Position numbers and translations under genes: made by a program. Source: Dialister sp. UBA734 (lineage in GTDB: Bacteria > Bacillota > Negativicutes > Veillonellales > Dialisteraceae). From it: a stretch of 19,495 nt of DNA. The DNA lies in NCBI GenBank assembly GCA_002297935.1, contig DBLC01000168.1:1-19495 (forward strand), written 5' to 3'. The notes beneath the pieces were generated by a model. The model made no database searches. It saw only the letters and a list, made by a program, of their open reading frames with translations, and was not told the DNA's origin. Within the stretch, counting starts at the first letter, position 1, and each line of letters starts with the position of its first letter. Shown here piece by piece: positions 1-7,581 of the stretch.

Positions 1-2
1 AT

Positions 3-135
3 ACAGGTTACTCAGGTTTCTCAAGTGGCTGAGGTTGCTCAGGTTCTTCGCATGTTCCGATAGACGCTGGCGTTATCATCTCATTCGGGAAGACTGAGAA
101 ACCTCTGAGTCCTGAGCCACCTGAGAAACTTCGTC
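3..135. repeat. CTGAG-type inverted repeat, copy 1
   Basis: This stretch is built from short units such as CTCAGGTT, TTCTCAAG and GTGGCTGAGG on the left (about 3-46). Their approximate reverse complements, GAAACCTCTGAG and CCTGAGCCACCTGAGAAACTT, lie on the right (about 100-135). Together they form a large imperfect palindrome with a roughly 50-nt centre. The same unit type recurs at 7386-7500 in the gltB leader, so it is a dispersed repeat family. Its function is unknown. The window may begin inside it. Confidence 0.6.
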
Positions 136-369
136 ACGAAAAGAATCATTACATATTTCGCTTAACTTAACATCATTACCCGCGTCTATTGGCACATGCG
201 AGAACCTTCAGAACCTTGGTCACAATAGAAATCATTTCCTATTTCAATTACCTGTATCACCACATAACAATCCCCTTTTCCCTCTATCCTAAAATAACCT
301 TTTTGTATTATACTAAAGGATGGAAAAATGGGGTTACAGTGACCAAGGATTCAGAAATAAAATCAGCTA
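136..369. other. Intergenic stretch with no supported gene
   Basis: This is AT-rich spacer. A 71-codon open frame from 189 lacks a ribosome binding site and reads into the parS box, so it is not called. A TATTAT/TATACT run at 306-314 could be a -10 box for the downstream gene, but I see no convincing -35. Confidence 0.4.
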
Positions 370-385
370 TGTTTCACGTGAAACA
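370..385. promoter_or_regulatory. Perfect parS-like site, outside any palindromic element
   Basis: Exact 16-bp palindrome TGTTTCACGTGAAACA, the bacterial ParB centromere consensus. It sits just left of the 25-bp inverted repeat that bounds the SAP-like gene cassette. A related box (1813-1828) sits just right of the other inverted repeat. Confidence 0.8.
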
Positions 386-392
386 TAGCATG

Positions 393-437
393 CCTAATCC
401 CTAGGGCCTAGCTACTAGTCACGAGTCACCAGTCACC
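393..437 (+). repeat. CTAG-type repeat, left boundary of the gene cassette
   Basis: Positions 393-417 are the exact reverse complement of 1768-1792 (25 bp). Beyond them come short tandem CTAGTCAC/CAGTCACC units, again matched inversely on the right side (1735-1767). The gene at 535-1695 therefore lies in an inverted-repeat cassette of about 1.4 kb. Related CTAG units occur at 2757-2817 and about 17507-17558. Confidence 0.75.
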
Positions 438-448
438 ATAATATATTT

Positions 449-506
449 CGGCGGCTTTATGAATTGTGCCGCCGCACCACCATTACGCACTACGCACTAC
501 GCATTC
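449..506 (+). repeat. Conserved-loop hairpin repeat (SR), copy 1
   Basis: A perfect 7-bp stem, CGGCGGC (449-455) with GCCGCCG (468-474), closes the 12-nt loop TTTATGAATTGT. A tail of tandem TACGCAC units follows (483-506). The loop is nearly the same as in four other copies (8054, 8741, 16748, and inverted at 17189), while the stem differs and still pairs. This copy lies in the 5' region of the gene at 535, ending just before its ribosome binding site. Confidence 0.75.
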
Positions 507-534
507 AAAACAGAAAGGAGGGAAACCAACCACC

Positions 535-1695
535 ATGGGTCTATCCATCAAAGACATTTTGCTTTTGGACTATTTTGACGGAAAGCCGCTGCACCACAAA
601 GTGCCGCCTTACAAATACAATATTTACGGCGAGGACGCCAACAGCCGCATCGACACGCTGATGGCGGAAGGCTGGATCCGGGCCAGCAAGCCCCAAGAAA
701 CGGTTTCTCTCCTGCCCGATAAAGCGTTGTCTGATTTCCTGGCTCGCTATGACCTGTCCGGCGAAGGGACCCATGCAGAATTGGTGGGCCGGGTCATCGC
801 GAAAATTCCAGAAAAGGACTACGCCCACGGAGTACCGAAAATCTACGTGCTTACCAAAGAAGGGCAAGCGGAAATCGGTCATCGCATGGCTTACGTGCTG
901 AACGTGCGGGAAAATTACGGCCTCACCGAAGGGGAAATCGGCGAATCCCAAAATGCCCTGGCAGCCCGCGGCGAATCGTACACCGCCCGCGCCATTCTTT
1001 ATCGGGCATTCCAGCAGAAGATCGCCATTTACACCATGGCCGGCGAATGGTCGAAACTGAGAAATATGTATTACACGGTGGCCAATTTCTACATCCGCAT
1101 CAAACACAACGATTATGCCCTGCCCTACTTGTACCTGGTATTCTTCATGGATATGTCCGGCATGGGAAATAAGAACAACCTGGTGCCCTATGAAAATCTA
1201 TTTCCTACCCAAAAGGGCATGATTCTCCTCATGGATGAACTCCGGAAAGGGCTCCATATGTCCATGGACGATGTGAAAGGATCCTTCCTCTCCTCCATTG
1301 CTCGTATGGCTCCATCGCTGCCGTTCTCGTATTTCTCCCCCCAAGTGATGGCATCTATGCTGCTGGAACGACTGCGGGGCATCGATTTCAATGGCACCAA
1401 GTACATTTGCGATAAAAATGTGCCGGATCCTTCGTCGAAAGCCTACCACTACGTGCCCTACGGCCGAAGCGAAGCCCGTCCCCGCCATCCCAGAGCGGCT
1501 GCGGTCAAACCGAAAATCATGGCCCCGCCGGTGCTCCGTATGCCCACCTTCACCGCTCCGCCCCCCTTCCGTCCCAGCGAAGGCGCCTTTCCAAAGCAGC
1601 AGAAAGTGGAAATAACACCACCGGTGACCAAAGAAGTGAAAAAAGAAGAAAAACCGAAATCCGGATTGTTTGCTAAACTGAAGAAATTATTTTAA
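535..1695 (+). CDS. Hypothetical protein with SAP-like motif and basic C-terminus (386 aa)
   Basis: I do not recognise this family with confidence. The ATG at 535 is chosen because GGAGG lies at 518-522; the longer open frame from 466 has no such site. Residues about 60-93 (ending ...THAELVGRVIAKIP) resemble a SAP motif, a helix-extended-helix fold often seen in nucleic-acid-binding proteins. The middle (about 130-300) is probably helical and rich in aromatic residues. A low-complexity proline- and basic-rich linker (about 310-365) then leads to a lysine-rich tail, SGLFAKLKKLF, that looks amphipathic and could touch DNA or membrane. A clear terminator follows directly, and inverted repeats flank the gene, so it is a single-gene unit that may be mobile. 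DNA binding is inferred from the motif only. Confidence 0.85.
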   Translation: MGLSIKDILLLDYFDGKPLHHKVPPYKYNIYGEDANSRIDTLMAEGWIRASKPQETVSLLPDKALSDFLARYDLSGEGTHAELVGRVIAKIPEKDYAHGVPKIYVLTKEGQAEIGHRMAYVLNVRENYGLTEGEIGESQNALAARGESYTARAILYRAFQQKIAIYTMAGEWSKLRNMYYTVANFYIRIKHNDYALPYLYLVFFMDMSGMGNKNNLVPYENLFPTQKGMILLMDELRKGLHMSMDDVKGSFLSSIARMAPSLPFSYFSPQVMASMLLERLRGIDFNGTKYICDKNVPDPSSKAYHYVPYGRSEARPRHPRAAAVKPKIMAPPVLRMPTFTAPPPFRPSEGAFPKQQKVEITPPVTKEVKKEEKPKSGLFAKLKKLF

Positions 1696-1733
1696 AAGCT
1701 GTCATCGTTATGGAGATGACAGCTTTTCTTTTT
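1694..1733 (+). terminator. Intrinsic terminator of the SAP-like gene
   Basis: A perfect 13-bp stem, AAAAGCTGTCATC (1694-1706) with GATGACAGCTTTT (1715-1727), has an 8-nt loop and is followed by a T-rich tract. It overlaps the stop codon by two bases. Confidence 0.9.
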
Positions 1734-1734
1734 G

Positions 1735-1792
1735 GTGACTAGTGACTGGTGACTAGTGACTGGGGATTAGTAGCTAGGCCCTAGGGATTAGG
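1735..1792 (-). repeat. CTAG-type repeat, right boundary of the gene cassette
   Basis: Tandem GTGACTAGTGACTG units (1735-1762) lead into a 25-bp sequence (1768-1792) that is the exact reverse complement of 393-417. It marks the right end of the cassette that carries the SAP-like gene. Confidence 0.75.
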
Positions 1793-1802
1793 ATATAAAG
1801 CG

Positions 1803-2056
1803 GATAGAGGAATGTTTCACGGGAAACATGATTGCTGAAGGGTTATTATTCTGCTTCTTTCATTGTCTAACATGGAAATGATTTCATAGACGACAAGGTT
1901 AAAAAGGGTTATAAAGGATTATAAAGGTTATGGGGATATGGTTATCTCATAACCTTTTATAACCTTTTTAACCCTATCACTGGCGATAGTAGGAAATGTT
2001 TCACAGAAGAACTCAGCAGAATAATAACCTTTTATAACAATGTTTCACGTGAAACA
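1803..2056. repeat. Palindromic element PPE-1 with parS-like ends
   Basis: The left box TGTTTCACGGGAAACA (1813-1828) has one mismatch to parS; the right box (2041-2056) is perfect. Between them the left arm (AAGGTTAT-type units, GGTTATTATTCTGC) is answered inversely by the right arm (CATAACCTTTTATAACC, CAGAATAATAACC). A half-parS, TGTTTCACAGAAG, lies near 1996 in the right arm. The flank GGATAGAG left of the box belongs to the repeat; other copies end in its complement CTCTATCC. The right box also overlaps the -35 of the toxin promoter. Confidence 0.85.
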
Positions 2057-2078
2057 TGACGCTATATCATGCTATAAT
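2049..2078 (+). promoter_or_regulatory. Toxin promoter 1, with -35 inside a parS box
   Basis: The extended -10 is TGC-TATAAT (2070-2078). With an 18-bp spacer the -35 is GTGAAA (2049-2054), four of six matches to TTGACA, and it is the right half of the perfect parS box 2041-2056. Toxin locus 2 has exactly the same arrangement. A protein bound at the box would be expected to compete with RNA polymerase. Confidence 0.75.
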
Positions 2079-2132
2079 ACTTCCGTCACACTGCACTCCT
2101 CACACGGAAATCGTGACAGAAGGAGGTGTACT

Positions 2133-2216
2133 ATGGAAAACATTCTTATTACATTCTTAATATCGGTTGCGGCGAGCGTAGTTGCGTACTACCTCTGCAA
2201 ATGGCTTGATCGTTGA
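2133..2216 (+). CDS. Small hydrophobic toxin-like peptide, locus 1 (27 aa)
   Basis: A 27-residue peptide with one predicted membrane helix (about residues 4-21) and the tail YYLCKWLDR. It begins at an ATG six bases after AAGGAGG. A second peptide of the same type is at 8217-8306; both share the core LISVAAS and an ending YYLCKW-DR. The transcript leader can pair CACTCCT (2094-2100) with the AGGAG of the ribosome binding site, and GTCAC (2085-2089) with GTGAC (2113-2117). An antisense promoter, shared terminator and direct repeats follow, as in Fst/par type I toxin-antitoxin loci. Such peptides usually damage or depolarise the inner membrane. The sequence is not that of Fst, so the toxin role is inferred from architecture. 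Confidence 0.8.
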   Translation: MENILITFLISVAASVVAYYLCKWLDR

Positions 2217-2255
2217 TGCACGCAGTTCGTGATAAGCCTAAGCGCGCTTGTGCTT

Positions 2256-2341
2256 TAAACAAGAAGAACCCCATGAAGATCTCGCACATCTTCATGGGGT
2301 TCGTTCTTTTGTGTACCATGGTTCTTACCACATTCTTAACT
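2256..2341 (-). ncRNA. Probable antisense antitoxin RNA, locus 1
   Basis: A minus-strand promoter, TTGTCT (2371-2376), 17-bp spacer, TACTAT (2348-2353), would start an RNA near 2341 that runs left through the hairpin 2266-2302. The 3' side of that hairpin on this strand is T-rich, so it can stop there. The first part of the RNA is complementary to GTGTACCATGG (2311-2321) and ACATTCTTAA (2330-2339). Near-exact copies of both lie at the toxin start (2126-2136) and early coding region (2151-2160), so the RNA could pair there in trans and block translation. Locus 2 repeats this plan with its own sequences. Confidence 0.7.
2266..2310. terminator. Bidirectional terminator of toxin locus 1
   Basis: A perfect 15-bp stem (2266-2280 with 2288-2302) with a 7-nt loop; GTTCTTTT follows on the plus strand and TTCTTGTTT on the minus strand. 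It would end both the toxin mRNA and the convergent antisense RNA. Compared with locus 2, both arms changed together (CATG against CTAG in the middle), so pairing is conserved. Confidence 0.85.
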
Positions 2342-2382
2342 GTCTATATAGTACCACTATTTCCATCCTGAGACAAGAGTCA

Positions 2383-2617
2383 TGTTTCACATGAAACATC
2401 TCTGTAAAGGTTATGATTCTACTGATTTCTATTTCAAACATAGTACCTATACGGCTTACAATCAAAGTTAAAAGGGTTATAAAAGGTTATGTGATTCCCG
2501 TATTCCCATAACCTTTCATAACCCTTTATACCCCTGTCGTCTATGAAATCAACAATATGTTAGATCCAAGAAATCAGCAAAATCATACCCTTTTAGAGCC
2601 ACGTTTCACGTGAAACA
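2383..2617. repeat. Palindromic element PPE-2 with parS-like ends
   Basis: The left box TGTTTCACATGAAACA (2383-2398) and right box CGTTTCACGTGAAACA (2602-2617) each have one mismatch to parS. The arms carry AAAGGTTATGATTCT, AAAAGGGTTATAAAAGG and their inverse counterparts. The left box starts 7 bases upstream of the -35 of antisense promoter 1. Confidence 0.85.
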
Positions 2618-2751
2618 CCGCAAAAGTTGTTCATTGCAAACGGCATAACCTTTTATACCCCTTCATACCCCTGTCGTCTATGAAATCACAGAATTGTTAA
2701 ACAATGGAAGCAGCAGAATTATAACCCTTCCGAGTCGTTTCCCGTGAAACA
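2602..2751. repeat. Partial palindromic element PPE-2b (right arm only)
   Basis: It shares box 2602-2617 with PPE-2. It then holds only a right arm (GCATAACCTTTTATACC ... GCAGAATTATAACCC) and ends in CGTTTCCCGTGAAACA (2736-2751), two mismatches from parS. The missing left arm fits a deletion between short repeats, leaving a chain of boxes joined by single arms. Confidence 0.75.
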
Positions 2752-2756
2752 TGGAA

Positions 2757-2812
2757 GTCAGTGACTAGTAAATAAGGGAAAAAACATCCCAGTTACTAGT
2801 CACCAGTCTACC
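2757..2812. repeat. CTAG-type inverted repeat after gltB
   Basis: GTGACTAGTAA (2761-2771) pairs with TTACTAGTCAC (2793-2803), with an inner GGG/CCC pair around an A-rich centre (T-rich on the gltB strand). It ends three bases before the gltB stop codon and could act as its terminator, but it lacks the classic terminal T run. It belongs to the CTAG unit family at 393-437 and 1735-1792. Confidence 0.6.
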
Positions 2813-2814
2813 AG

Positions 2815-5800
2815 TCACTTCTTCCCAAATTTCTTCTCATAAGCCAGCCGCACGGCTTCTTCCCGACTTGCCCCGCCGGACATGGCTTTTTCGATTGCCG
2901 ACTCCATGGCTTCGTATTCTTTCGGAATCACTTTGGTGAACCGCGGGGCGTAGGCGCTCCAACGAGCCAGGATGGCTTCGGCTTTGCGGCTATGGGTCGC
3001 CAGGTAGTGGGTTTCGATGAGATGGCGAAGGGTTTCTTTTTCGCTGTCCTTTTCGATGTCGGTCAGATGAATCAATTCGGTGTTGCACCGTTTTTCATCC
3101 AGGTCCAGCACGTAGGCCACCCCACCGGACATGCCGGCGCCGAAGTTCTTTCCGGTTTCCCCCAGAATGACTACGGTCCCACCGGTCATGTATTCGCAGC
3201 CGTGGTTGCCGACTCCTTCGACCACCACGGTGGCACCACTATTTCTGACGCAGAATCGTTCGCCTGCCTTGCCGGAAACAAAGGCTTCGCCAGAGGTAGC
3301 CCCGAAGAAGGCCACGTTGCCGATGATCACATTGTCTTCTGCTTTGAAAGTGGCTTCTTTCGGCGGCAAGATGATGATTTTCCCACCGGAAAGTCCTTTG
3401 CCAGTATAGTCATTGGCGTCCCCTTCCAGGGTCAGCGTCAGTCCTTTCGGGATGAAGGCACCGAAGCTTTGACCGGCGGAGCCCACAAAGGAAATAGAAA
3501 TAGTATCTTCCGGCAGTCCTTCTTCGCCGTAGCGGCGAGAAATTTCACTGCCTAAGAGAGTACCAGTGACGCGGTCAGTGTTTTTGATGAACAGTTTCGC
3601 TCTGACTTTTTTCGCGTCTTCCAAAGCGGGCTTGCACATCCGCACCAGTTTTGCCATGTCCATGGTCTTTTCCATTTCGTGGTCCTGGGCTTTCATGAAC
3701 CGGTGACCTACGGAAATATCTGTATAGGGGCGGAAGAGAATCGCATCGAGAGACAGGGTATCGGCCTTTTTGTTTCCCGTGAAACTTTTCTGGGTGAGCC
3801 TGTCGCTTCGTCCCACCATATCTTCCAATTTGCGGAATCCCAAGTGGGCCATGATTTCTCGTAAATCTTCGGCCACAAAACGCATGAAGTTCATCACATA
3901 TTCCGGTTTGCCAGCAAAGCGCTTCCGCAGTTTTTCATCTTGGGTACAAATACCGAAGGGGCATGTATTTTTATTGCACACCCGGAACATCTGACATCCC
4001 AGCGCAATCAGCGGTCCGGTGCAGAAGCTGAACAGTTCGGCCCCCAAGAGAGCCGCAATAGCCACATCGCGGCCGGTCAGCATTTTGCCATCTGCTTCGA
4101 GCTTCACCCGGTCACGCAACTGATTCAGCAGCAGCACCTGCTGCACTTCCGACAAGCCCAATTCCCAGGGAAGCCCCGCGTGGCGCATACTGGTCCTAGG
4201 CGAGGCACCGGTGCCGCCATCGTAACCACTGATGGTGATGCCGTCCGCTTTCGCTTTCACCACCCCGGCGGCAATGGTACCCACACCGTTGCCGGCAGTG
4301 AGCTTCACATTGATTTCTGCGTTATGGTTTGCATTTTTCAAATCAAAAACCAATTCCGCCAAATCTTCGATAGAGTATACATCATGATGAGGCGGCGGCG
4401 AAATCAATGCCACCCCTGGGGTGGAGTGACGGGTCTTGCCGATGGCCGGATCCACTTTGCTACCCGGCAAATGGCCCCCTTCGCCCGGTTTGGCCCCCTG
4501 GGCACATTTGATTTGAATTTCACTGCCGTGAATGAGATAATTGCCTGTCACGCCGAAGCGGGCGGTGGATACCTGCTTGATTTCATCGTTGACGCTGCTG
4601 CCGTCCGGCTGCGGCAGGAATCGTTCGGCATCTTCCCCACCTTCGCCGGTGTTGCTGCGGCTCCCCAACGCATTCATGGCTTTGGCGATACATTCGTGAG
4701 CTTCCTTGCTGAGGGCCCCATAACTCATAGCACCGGTGCGGAAATGATGTACAATGGAATCCACGCTTTCCACTTCTTCGATGGGGATGCTGCAGCCAGC
4801 GGGATAATTGAAATCCAACAAATCCCGGAGACGAATCAACGGCTCATTGATTTTCTTCGCGTATTCTTTGTACACTTCATAACTGCCAGTGCGGCAAGCC
4901 CGCTGCAGGAGACGAATGGCTTCCGGCGTCAAGATGTGCGGTTCGTCCCCATTGCGATGATACATGTACACATCGCCAGACGGAAGACCTTTGGTATTTC
5001 CATAGGCCGCTTCATGACGGAGTTCCGTCTCGTGGGCAATTTCTTTGAGACCAATGCCGCCGATGGGGGACGTGATATGGCCGAAATATTTCTCTGCCAC
5101 TTCTTTCCCGATACCCACCGCTTCAAAGATTTGCGCCCCGTGGTAACTCTTCACGGTGGAAATCCCCATTTTGCTCATGACACCTAAGAGGCCATTGACT
5201 GCAGCGGTGAGATAATTGTGCTCCGCTTCTTTCACAGACTTCCCGTGAAGTTTGTTCTTCTGCGCCAAATCAGTGACCGTTTCCAACGCCAAGTACGGAT
5301 TGACCGCGGTGACACCGAAACCGATGAGAGTCGCAAAGTGATGAATTTCCCTAGGTTCCCCGGATTCCAAAATGATGCCCACATCGGGACGCACTTTGGC
5401 TTTGATTAAATAATGATGCAGCCCAGCGGACGCCAAGAGGGCCGGAATGGCCGCCTGGTCTTTGCTGACACCCCGGTCCGACAGGATGAGAATGTTATTT
5501 CCTTGCTGCACCAAATCCAACGCTTTGGCAAATAACTGATCCAGCGCCTTCTCCATGGCCCGTCCGCCCCCAGCCGCCGGATAGAGCAGAGACAGCACCA
5601 CCGATTTCAGCTGCGGCGTATGCAATCCTTTGATGATGTCCATTTCCTGGTTGGTGATAATCGGCCGGTCAATGGAGAGAGCCGCCGTGCCTTTTTCATC
5701 CGGGTCCATGATGTTCGCCATATTCCCCACAAACACCGTCGAGGACGTGACGATTTTTTCTCGCACCCCATCGATTGGTGGGTTCGTCACCTGGGCGAAG

Positions 5801-7368
5801 TTCTGTTGGAAATAATCGTACAACAGCTGCGGCTTTTCCGACAGCACCGGGAGAGGCGAATCCATCCCCATGGCGCCAATCGGTTCTTTTCCCGTCTCCG
5901 CCATAGGGGTCAAAATATCCCGCAAATCTTCTACGGTGTAGCCGAAATTTTTCTGCTCTTCCAAAAGGGTCTCCGGCACCACCGGTTCCGTATCATCCTT
6001 CACTAAGTCCTTCAAGTCCAGGATGTGTTCCTGGCACCACTGGCTGTACGGATGGGCCTTCGCCATGGTGTGCTTGATTTCCTCGTCACCAATAATGCGC
6101 TGCTGGGCCGTATCGACCAGGAAAATCTTTCCCGGTTCCAGCCGCCCCTTGTATAGCACGTCCGCCTGGTTCACCGGCACAGCGCCCACTTCGGAACTCA
6201 AAATGACCCGTTCGTCTTTCATCACGTAGTACCGGGCCGGACGAAGCCCATTGCGATCCAGCATGCCCCCAATGGACACCCCATCGCAGAAACACATCGC
6301 CGCCGGACCATCCCACGGTTCCATCATGAAATTGTGGTATTTATAAAAAGCCTTCTTCTCCTCGTCCATGGACGGATCTTTTTCCCAAGGTTCCGGAATC
6401 ATCACCATCATGGCATGAGCCAAAGAGTGCCCCGCCATATGGATGTATTCCAAGCAGTTATCAAACATGGCCGAATCGCTGCCAGTGTCATCCACCACAG
6501 GAAATACCTTCGCCAGTTCCGGATAATTGGACGGACGAGACTTGCTCTCCCTAGCGTTCAGCCAGTTAATATTTCCTCGAATGGTATTGATTTCCCCGTT
6601 GTGCACAATGTACCGATTCGGATGGGCCCGGGCCCAGCTGGGGAAGGTATTGGTGGAAAACCGAGAATGGACCATGGCCATGGCGGTTTTGAAATCCAAG
6701 TCTGACAAATCCAAGTAGAAATGACGAAGCTGCAGGGACGTCAACATCCCTTTGTACACAATGGTATGGGACGATAGACTGGCAATGTAGAAATCAGTGC
6801 CCATCCCTTCCGACAGGGGAATGATTTTTTTCTCTGCCAACCGGCGGATGATATACAATTTCCGTTCAAAATCCATCCGATCCTTGATGGCTGGATTTTT
6901 TCCAATAAACACCTGTAAGAAACGAGGACGAATAGAACGAGCCGCTTCACCGATGAGACTTTCGTCAATCGGCACCTCGCGCCATCCCAAAATGGTCTGT
7001 CCTTCCTCTTTCACAATCTCTTCAAACAGGGCCATCTGCTTCTTCCGGAACGCTTCATACCGATGGGCAAAAATCATACCCACTCCGTACTCCCCTTCCG
7101 GCGGCAAATGAAATCCCAAGACTTCACATTCCCGGCGGAAAAATTCATGAGGAATCTGTGTCAAAATCCCAGCCCCATCGCCGCTCTTCTGGTCCGCTCC
7201 TTCCCCGCCGCGATGCTTCAGATTTTCCAAAATCTTCAATGCATCATCGACGATGCTATAGGACCGCTTCCCTTTGATGTGAGCCACAAATCCAATCCCA
7301 CATGCATCATGTTCATTCCGGGGATCATACAACCCCTGCGCCTCCGGCAAATCTCTCCACTTCTTCAT
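2815..7368 (-). CDS. gltB: Glutamate synthase large subunit, ferredoxin/NADPH type (1517 aa)
   Basis: It makes two glutamates from glutamine and 2-oxoglutarate in the cytoplasm, closing the ammonia-assimilation cycle. The start at 7368 follows AAAGGAG; the open frame extends 95 codons further upstream, but that part is repeat DNA. Cys23 (HDACGIGF) is the expected N-terminal nucleophile after propeptide removal, opening the glutaminase domain (to about 430). A central domain is followed by the FMN-binding synthase barrel (about 800-1200; GEGGEDAERF, GYDGGTGASPR). The 3Fe-4S cluster motif is CNKNTCPFGIC, and a GXGXG helix domain closes the protein. Length is normal for the family. No small subunit (gltD) is adjacent, so the electron donor is unknown. 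A parS-like box (3771-3786) lies inside the gene. Confidence 0.97.
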   Translation of the reverse strand: MKKWRDLPEAQGLYDPRNEHDACGIGFVAHIKGKRSYSIVDDALKILENLKHRGGEGADQKSGDGAGILTQIPHEFFRRECEVLGFHLPPEGEYGVGMIFAHRYEAFRKKQMALFEEIVKEEGQTILGWREVPIDESLIGEAARSIRPRFLQVFIGKNPAIKDRMDFERKLYIIRRLAEKKIIPLSEGMGTDFYIASLSSHTIVYKGMLTSLQLRHFYLDLSDLDFKTAMAMVHSRFSTNTFPSWARAHPNRYIVHNGEINTIRGNINWLNARESKSRPSNYPELAKVFPVVDDTGSDSAMFDNCLEYIHMAGHSLAHAMMVMIPEPWEKDPSMDEEKKAFYKYHNFMMEPWDGPAAMCFCDGVSIGGMLDRNGLRPARYYVMKDERVILSSEVGAVPVNQADVLYKGRLEPGKIFLVDTAQQRIIGDEEIKHTMAKAHPYSQWCQEHILDLKDLVKDDTEPVVPETLLEEQKNFGYTVEDLRDILTPMAETGKEPIGAMGMDSPLPVLSEKPQLLYDYFQQNFAQVTNPPIDGVREKIVTSSTVFVGNMANIMDPDEKGTAALSIDRPIITNQEMDIIKGLHTPQLKSVVLSLLYPAAGGGRAMEKALDQLFAKALDLVQQGNNILILSDRGVSKDQAAIPALLASAGLHHYLIKAKVRPDVGIILESGEPREIHHFATLIGFGVTAVNPYLALETVTDLAQKNKLHGKSVKEAEHNYLTAAVNGLLGVMSKMGISTVKSYHGAQIFEAVGIGKEVAEKYFGHITSPIGGIGLKEIAHETELRHEAAYGNTKGLPSGDVYMYHRNGDEPHILTPEAIRLLQRACRTGSYEVYKEYAKKINEPLIRLRDLLDFNYPAGCSIPIEEVESVDSIVHHFRTGAMSYGALSKEAHECIAKAMNALGSRSNTGEGGEDAERFLPQPDGSSVNDEIKQVSTARFGVTGNYLIHGSEIQIKCAQGAKPGEGGHLPGSKVDPAIGKTRHSTPGVALISPPPHHDVYSIEDLAELVFDLKNANHNAEINVKLTAGNGVGTIAAGVVKAKADGITISGYDGGTGASPRTSMRHAGLPWELGLSEVQQVLLLNQLRDRVKLEADGKMLTGRDVAIAALLGAELFSFCTGPLIALGCQMFRVCNKNTCPFGICTQDEKLRKRFAGKPEYVMNFMRFVAEDLREIMAHLGFRKLEDMVGRSDRLTQKSFTGNKKADTLSLDAILFRPYTDISVGHRFMKAQDHEMEKTMDMAKLVRMCKPALEDAKKVRAKLFIKNTDRVTGTLLGSEISRRYGEEGLPEDTISISFVGSAGQSFGAFIPKGLTLTLEGDANDYTGKGLSGGKIIILPPKEATFKAEDNVIIGNVAFFGATSGEAFVSGKAGERFCVRNSGATVVVEGVGNHGCEYMTGGTVVILGETGKNFGAGMSGGVAYVLDLDEKRCNTELIHLTDIEKDSEKETLRHLIETHYLATHSRKAEAILARWSAYAPRFTKVIPKEYEAMESAIEKAMSGGASREEAVRLAYEKKFGKK
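3771..3786. promoter_or_regulatory. parS-like site inside gltB
   Basis: TGTTTCCCGTGAAACT has two mismatches to the parS consensus. It encodes S-F-T-G-N of glutamate synthase and is not part of a palindromic element. Confidence 0.5.
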
Positions 7369-7385
7369 AGTCCGTTCTCCTTTGA

Positions 7386-7500
7386 ACAGGTTGCTCAGGT
7401 CACTCAAGTTTCTAAAGTTTCTCAGGTTATGGTGACTTGTACCGTATTCATCACTATAACCGGAGAAACCTGAGCCACTTGAGTTGCCTGAGCAACCTGT
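7386..7500. repeat. CTGAG-type inverted repeat, copy 2 (gltB leader)
   Basis: Outer arms ACAGGTTGCTCAGG (7386-7399) and CCTGAGCAACCTGT (7487-7500) are perfectly complementary. Inner arms continue imperfectly (CTCAAGTTTCT, CTCAGGTTATGG against CCGGAGAAACC, CACTTGAG). It lies in the 5' untranslated part of gltB, ending close to the AAAGGAG site, so the transcript would carry a long hairpin there. It is the same family as 3-135. Confidence 0.75.
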
Positions 7501-7511
7501 CTCGCCTACAC

Positions 7512-7556
7512 AAAAAGCCGCACGAAAACAGCTCTCGCTATTTCCGTCCGGCTTTG
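7512..7556 (-). terminator. Terminator-like hairpin in the gltB leader
   Basis: On the minus strand, AAAGCCG pairs with CGGCTTT. Inside, ACGGAAATAGC pairs with GCTGTTTTCGT through two G-U wobbles, closed by a GAGA tetraloop. The RNA then runs into TTTTTGTG. It lies about 20-60 bases after the predicted start of transcription and about 140 before the gltB start codon. It could be an attenuator or the end of a short leader RNA. I see no known riboswitch pattern before it. Confidence 0.65.
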
Positions 7557-7581
7557 GACTCCTTAATAATATGTGACTTGT

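Noticed and set aside
189..404. 71-codon open frame
   Set aside because: No ribosome binding site. It runs through the parS box (KSAMFHVKHSM), so it is chance coding.
393..506. Possible CRISPR array from regular short repeats
   Set aside because: The units are short, directly abutting and variable, with no equal-length spacers and no cas genes.
1803..2056. Chromosomal replication origin suggested by parS boxes and AT-rich repeats
   Set aside because: No cluster of DnaA boxes (TTATCCACA type) and no dnaA, dnaN, parAB or gidB gene. The boxes are spread over the whole window.
3940..5187. A 415-codon open frame opposite gltB
   Set aside because: It is antisense to the conserved FMN and central domains of gltB, has no recognisable motif, and reflects codon bias in the real gene.
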